NCBI GenBank assembly: GCA_013042925.1 | Contig: JABDPH010000342.1 | Location: 1 to 8,975, forward strand | Length of the DNA: 8,975 nucleotides | Direction: 5' to 3' | From: Eudoraea sp. | Lineage (GTDB): Bacteria; Bacteroidota; Bacteroidia; Flavobacteriales; Flavobacteriaceae | The notes under the pieces: generated by a model | Databases searched by the model: none | Told to the model about the DNA's origin: nothing | What the model saw: only the letters and a program-made list of their open reading frames with translations | Part shown: in pieces, positions 6,900 to 8,975 of the stretch | Layout of the letters: every line of letters begins with the position of its first letter | How positions within the stretch are numbered: position 1 is the first letter of the stretch | Made by a program: the position numbers and the translations under genes

Positions 6900-7904
6900 T
6901 TAAAGCATTTCTTTGATGAAATCTAAATTTAATAGAGTTTCTTCCAATGCTTTATCCGTAAGTCTTAATGTGTTGTGCGAATGGTAATCTTCAATTTTGC
7001 TAATGTCCATTTCTCCTTCTGAGAAATACCTGCTGTAATTTAAATCTCTATTATCGGCTGGAATACGATAAAAATCTCCCATGTCTTCTGCTTTTTGCAT
7101 TTCTTCTCTTGTGCACAAAGTTTCGTACAATTTTTCACCATGTCTTGTTCCGATGACCTTTACTTCATTATTGGCTTTAAATATTTTCTTTATGGCTTCG
7201 GCCAAATCGCCGATTGTGCTAGCGGGCGCTTTATTAACAAAAAGATCGCCTTGGTTTCCGTTTGTAAACGCGAACAGTACTAGGTCTACGGCATCTTCCA
7301 ATGACATTAAAAAACGGGTCATGTTAGGGTCGGTAACGGTAAGTGGTTGACCTTCATTTATTTGATTTACAAACAAGGGTATAACCGAACCCCTAGAGGC
7401 CATTACATTGCCATATCTTGTTAAACAAACTACAGTTTTGTCTTCTTTGATGTTTCTAGAAGCAGCAACGGCCACTTTTTCCATCAAAGCCTTACTTATA
7501 CCCATTGCGTTAATTGGATAGGCGGCTTTATCGGTACTAAGACAAATGATTCTGCCAACGCCGTTTTCAACTGCTGCATCAATTGTATTTTGTGTGCCAA
7601 AGACATTTGTTCGAGCAGCTTCTAGTGGAAAAAACTCACACGAAGGAACTTGTTTAAGCGCGGCCGCGTGAAAGACATAATCAACGCCTCTCATAGCCCT
7701 TGAAATGCTATTATAATCTCTTACATCGCCGATATAGAACTTAACTTTGTTATTGCGCAGTCTATTGCGCATATCATCCTGTTTCTTCTCATCTCTACTG
7801 AATATGCGTATTTCTTTTATATCGGTTTCAAGAAAACGATTTAAGACAGCATTGCCAAAAGAACCAGTACCACCAGTAATTAATAATGTTTTGTCTTTAA
7901 ACAT
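6900..7904 (-). CDS. fnlA: UDP-GlcNAc 4,6-dehydratase (5-inverting), first enzyme of UDP-L-FucNAc synthesis (FnlA/CapE/WbjB type)
   Basis: The enzyme converts UDP-GlcNAc to a 4-keto-6-deoxy L-sugar nucleotide, the entry step to UDP-L-FucNAc, in the cytoplasm. It has 334 residues, a normal extended-SDR length for CapE/FnlA. The nucleotide-binding glycine motif is TGGTGSFG (10-17), followed by GDVRD (59-63) and FHAAALKQVPSCE (78-90). The catalytic region is LSTDKAAYPINAMGISK (122-138), with D125, K126 and K138. Met134 occupies the position of the usual SDR catalytic tyrosine; this SMK-type triad is known for the UDP-GlcNAc dehydratases of the CapE/WbpM group and is not a defect. TRYGNVMASRGSVIPLF (162-178) and GTRHGEKLYETLCTREE (252-268) complete the match, and the latter tail is typical of FnlA/CapE. 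It starts ten bases after the upstream glycosyltransferase stop and ends one base before the cupin gene start. Confidence 0.95.
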   Translation of the reverse strand: MFKDKTLLITGGTGSFGNAVLNRFLETDIKEIRIFSRDEKKQDDMRNRLRNNKVKFYIGDVRDYNSISRAMRGVDYVFHAAALKQVPSCEFFPLEAARTNVFGTQNTIDAAVENGVGRIICLSTDKAAYPINAMGISKALMEKVAVAASRNIKEDKTVVCLTRYGNVMASRGSVIPLFVNQINEGQPLTVTDPNMTRFLMSLEDAVDLVLFAFTNGNQGDLFVNKAPASTIGDLAEAIKKIFKANNEVKVIGTRHGEKLYETLCTREEMQKAEDMGDFYRIPADNRDLNYSRYFSEGEMDISKIEDYHSHNTLRLTDKALEETLLNLDFIKEML

Positions 7905-7914
7905 AAATTTGGAT

Positions 7915-8975
7915 TTAAATTTCCATTAAAGGTTTATATAGATTGATATATTTTAAGTATTGTTCGATCATGTTATAATTTTCCCTTGCATAGGTTAAGC
8001 ATTTTGGTTGGTATTTATTCTTACCTGATTTTTTGATCAAATTAATTTTTTCCAAAACTTTATTTATTTCACCTTGTTCAACAATGTACCCAGTATGTTC
8101 ATTAACAGATTCTACGCTACCCCCAGTATTATAAGTTATTATTGGCGTACCGCAGGAAAGCGCCTCTAAGTTAGTTGTTGGGAATGTATCGGCATATGTT
8201 AAATTTACATAGACGTCGCTCATACTATAAAGTTCCGCTAGCTCTTTAGTGTTGGCGGTTCTTTGAACACCAATGATATTATTGGGCAGATTTTTGAGTT
8301 GGATTTCGGTTAAACCTACCATCACCAGAGTAGTATCTTTATCAAGCAATGATGACAGTTTAATAAAATCATGGTAACCCTTTTGTGAATTCCAAACATT
8401 TGATACTCCTAAAACGACAAACTTACCTTCAATGTTGTGGTTAATCCTAAACTCACTATTTTGACGAGGCTTGAAAATTTCTTGATCCACTCCATTGGGA
8501 ATAATGGTAATATCAAAATCTGATAAAAATGACTGAGCGATTAAATCTGCTGACCAAGCCGAACTTGTAATTAAATGTAAATTTTTAACAGACGTAAAGA
8601 GTTCTTTTTTTTGAAGATGATTTTTTCGGGAATTATCCGAAAAATAAGATGCAGGGTATTCATTGGATTGTGGGCATTTATGACAAACCTCTTTCCATTT
8701 CATGCATTTGATATGTTCAAATTGAGTACAATGGCCGGTTAAGGCCCAAGCGTCATGAAGTGACCATACTACTGGTATATTGACAGATTTTAAAAAATTA
8801 AAGAGTAACTCAATGTTTAAATAATAACCATGAAGATTATGGAGTTGAATTAAATCCGGAGAAATTTCCTCAATTTTTTTAATTAGGTTTTTTGTAGCTT
8901 TTTTTGAGGCAAAGCAATGCCTGTCAAGAACTCTTGTGGTTAGAACATGGTAATAAGTATACAATAAATTACCAA
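7915..8975 (-). CDS. GT4-family glycosyltransferase (WcaC-like group), N-terminus beyond window
   Basis: The frame is open to the window edge; 352 residues are visible and, by comparison with the usual length of about 400, some 50-60 N-terminal residues are missing. A TTG at 8962-8964 could be read as a start, but the codons before it (GNLL) continue the conserved family stretch, so the true start is outside. Visible features, numbered from the edge, are DRHCFASKKATKNLI (17-31), SLHDAWALTGHC (71-82), a four-cysteine segment (C82, C90, C97, C100), the inter-domain PNGVDQEIF (160-168), VWNSQKGYHDF (194-204), and the donor-site stretch DTFPTTNLEALSCGTPI (263-279), with D263 and E271 forming a D-x7-E variant of the GT4 motif. 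Such enzymes add one sugar of the repeat unit from a nucleotide sugar at the inner membrane. Donor and acceptor cannot be read from the sequence. It ends ten bases before fnlA and likely belongs to the same operon. Confidence 0.9.
   Translation of the reverse strand, partial: GNLLYTYYHVLTTRVLDRHCFASKKATKNLIKKIEEISPDLIQLHNLHGYYLNIELLFNFLKSVNIPVVWSLHDAWALTGHCTQFEHIKCMKWKEVCHKCPQSNEYPASYFSDNSRKNHLQKKELFTSVKNLHLITSSAWSADLIAQSFLSDFDITIIPNGVDQEIFKPRQNSEFRINHNIEGKFVVLGVSNVWNSQKGYHDFIKLSSLLDKDTTLVMVGLTEIQLKNLPNNIIGVQRTANTKELAELYSMSDVYVNLTYADTFPTTNLEALSCGTPIITYNTGGSVESVNEHTGYIVEQGEINKVLEKINLIKKSGKNKYQPKCLTYARENYNMIEQYLKYINLYKPLMEI

Noticed and set aside
7659..7668. GC-rich palindrome CGCGGCCGCG
   Set aside because: It lies inside fnlA and encodes part of the conserved HAAAL stretch; the alanine codons explain it.
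6900..7904. Met134 in place of the SDR catalytic Tyr as a sign of inactivation of FnlA
   Set aside because: The SMK-type triad is normal for UDP-GlcNAc 4,6-dehydratases of this group, and all other motifs are intact.
1..8975. Insertion sequences, CRISPR arrays, tRNA or rRNA genes
   Set aside because: No transposase, regularly spaced repeats or RNA gene signature was seen on either strand.

Overview
The window is the downstream end of a cell-surface polysaccharide (O-antigen, capsule or exopolysaccharide) gene cluster. Nine genes lie head to tail on the minus strand, and the start of an unrelated secreted-protein gene, also on the minus strand, lies at the low-coordinate edge. The low GC content, the A-rich starts, a TATATTTG box (the -7 element used by Bacteroidota RNA polymerase) and the style of the proteins suggest a member of the Bacteroidota, most likely Flavobacteriia. 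That placement is inference; no rRNA or other marker gene is present.

Layout in transcription order, high to low coordinates: a GT4 glycosyltransferase cut by the window edge (7915-8975); fnlA/capE, the UDP-GlcNAc 4,6-dehydratase/5-epimerase (6900-7904); a small stand-alone cupin sugar-epimerase-like protein (6467-6898); fnlB/capF, the reductase with a C-terminal cupin (5326-6474); fnlC/capG, the UDP-HexNAc 2-epimerase (4156-5292); a WbuB-like GT4 glycosyltransferase (2951-4153); a GNAT acetyltransferase (2340-2942); a DegT-type PLP sugar aminotransferase (1135-2343); and a PglC-like monotopic phosphoglycosyl transferase (542-1138). Gaps run from 33 bases down to overlaps of 4 and 8 bases, so this reads as one translationally coupled operon with no internal promoter visible.

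Two functional blocks can be read. FnlA, FnlB and FnlC form the complete route from UDP-GlcNAc to UDP-N-acetyl-L-fucosamine, and the WbuB-like enzyme is the expected L-FucNAc transferase. The aminotransferase, the GNAT enzyme and the phosphoglycosyl transferase look like the end of a pathway that makes a UDP-4-amino (acetamido) 6-deoxy sugar and loads it onto undecaprenyl phosphate as the first sugar of the repeat unit. No dehydratase dedicated to that second pathway is in the window. It must lie outside, or the 4-keto intermediate made by FnlA must be shared. No flippase, polymerase or export gene is visible; these are probably upstream, beyond position 8975.

Positions 221-541 are non-coding. 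They hold a promoter-like box for the edge gene and no convincing terminator. The edge gene (1-220) encodes the signal peptide and first residues of a PQQ-dependent sugar dehydrogenase-like (GSDH) protein. It is richer in GC than the cluster, so the end of the sugar cluster probably lies in this interval.

Nothing here is a clearly undescribed system. The points most worth a second look are the lone cupin with an altered metal-site motif wedged between fnlA and fnlB, and the missing dehydratase for the amino-sugar branch.
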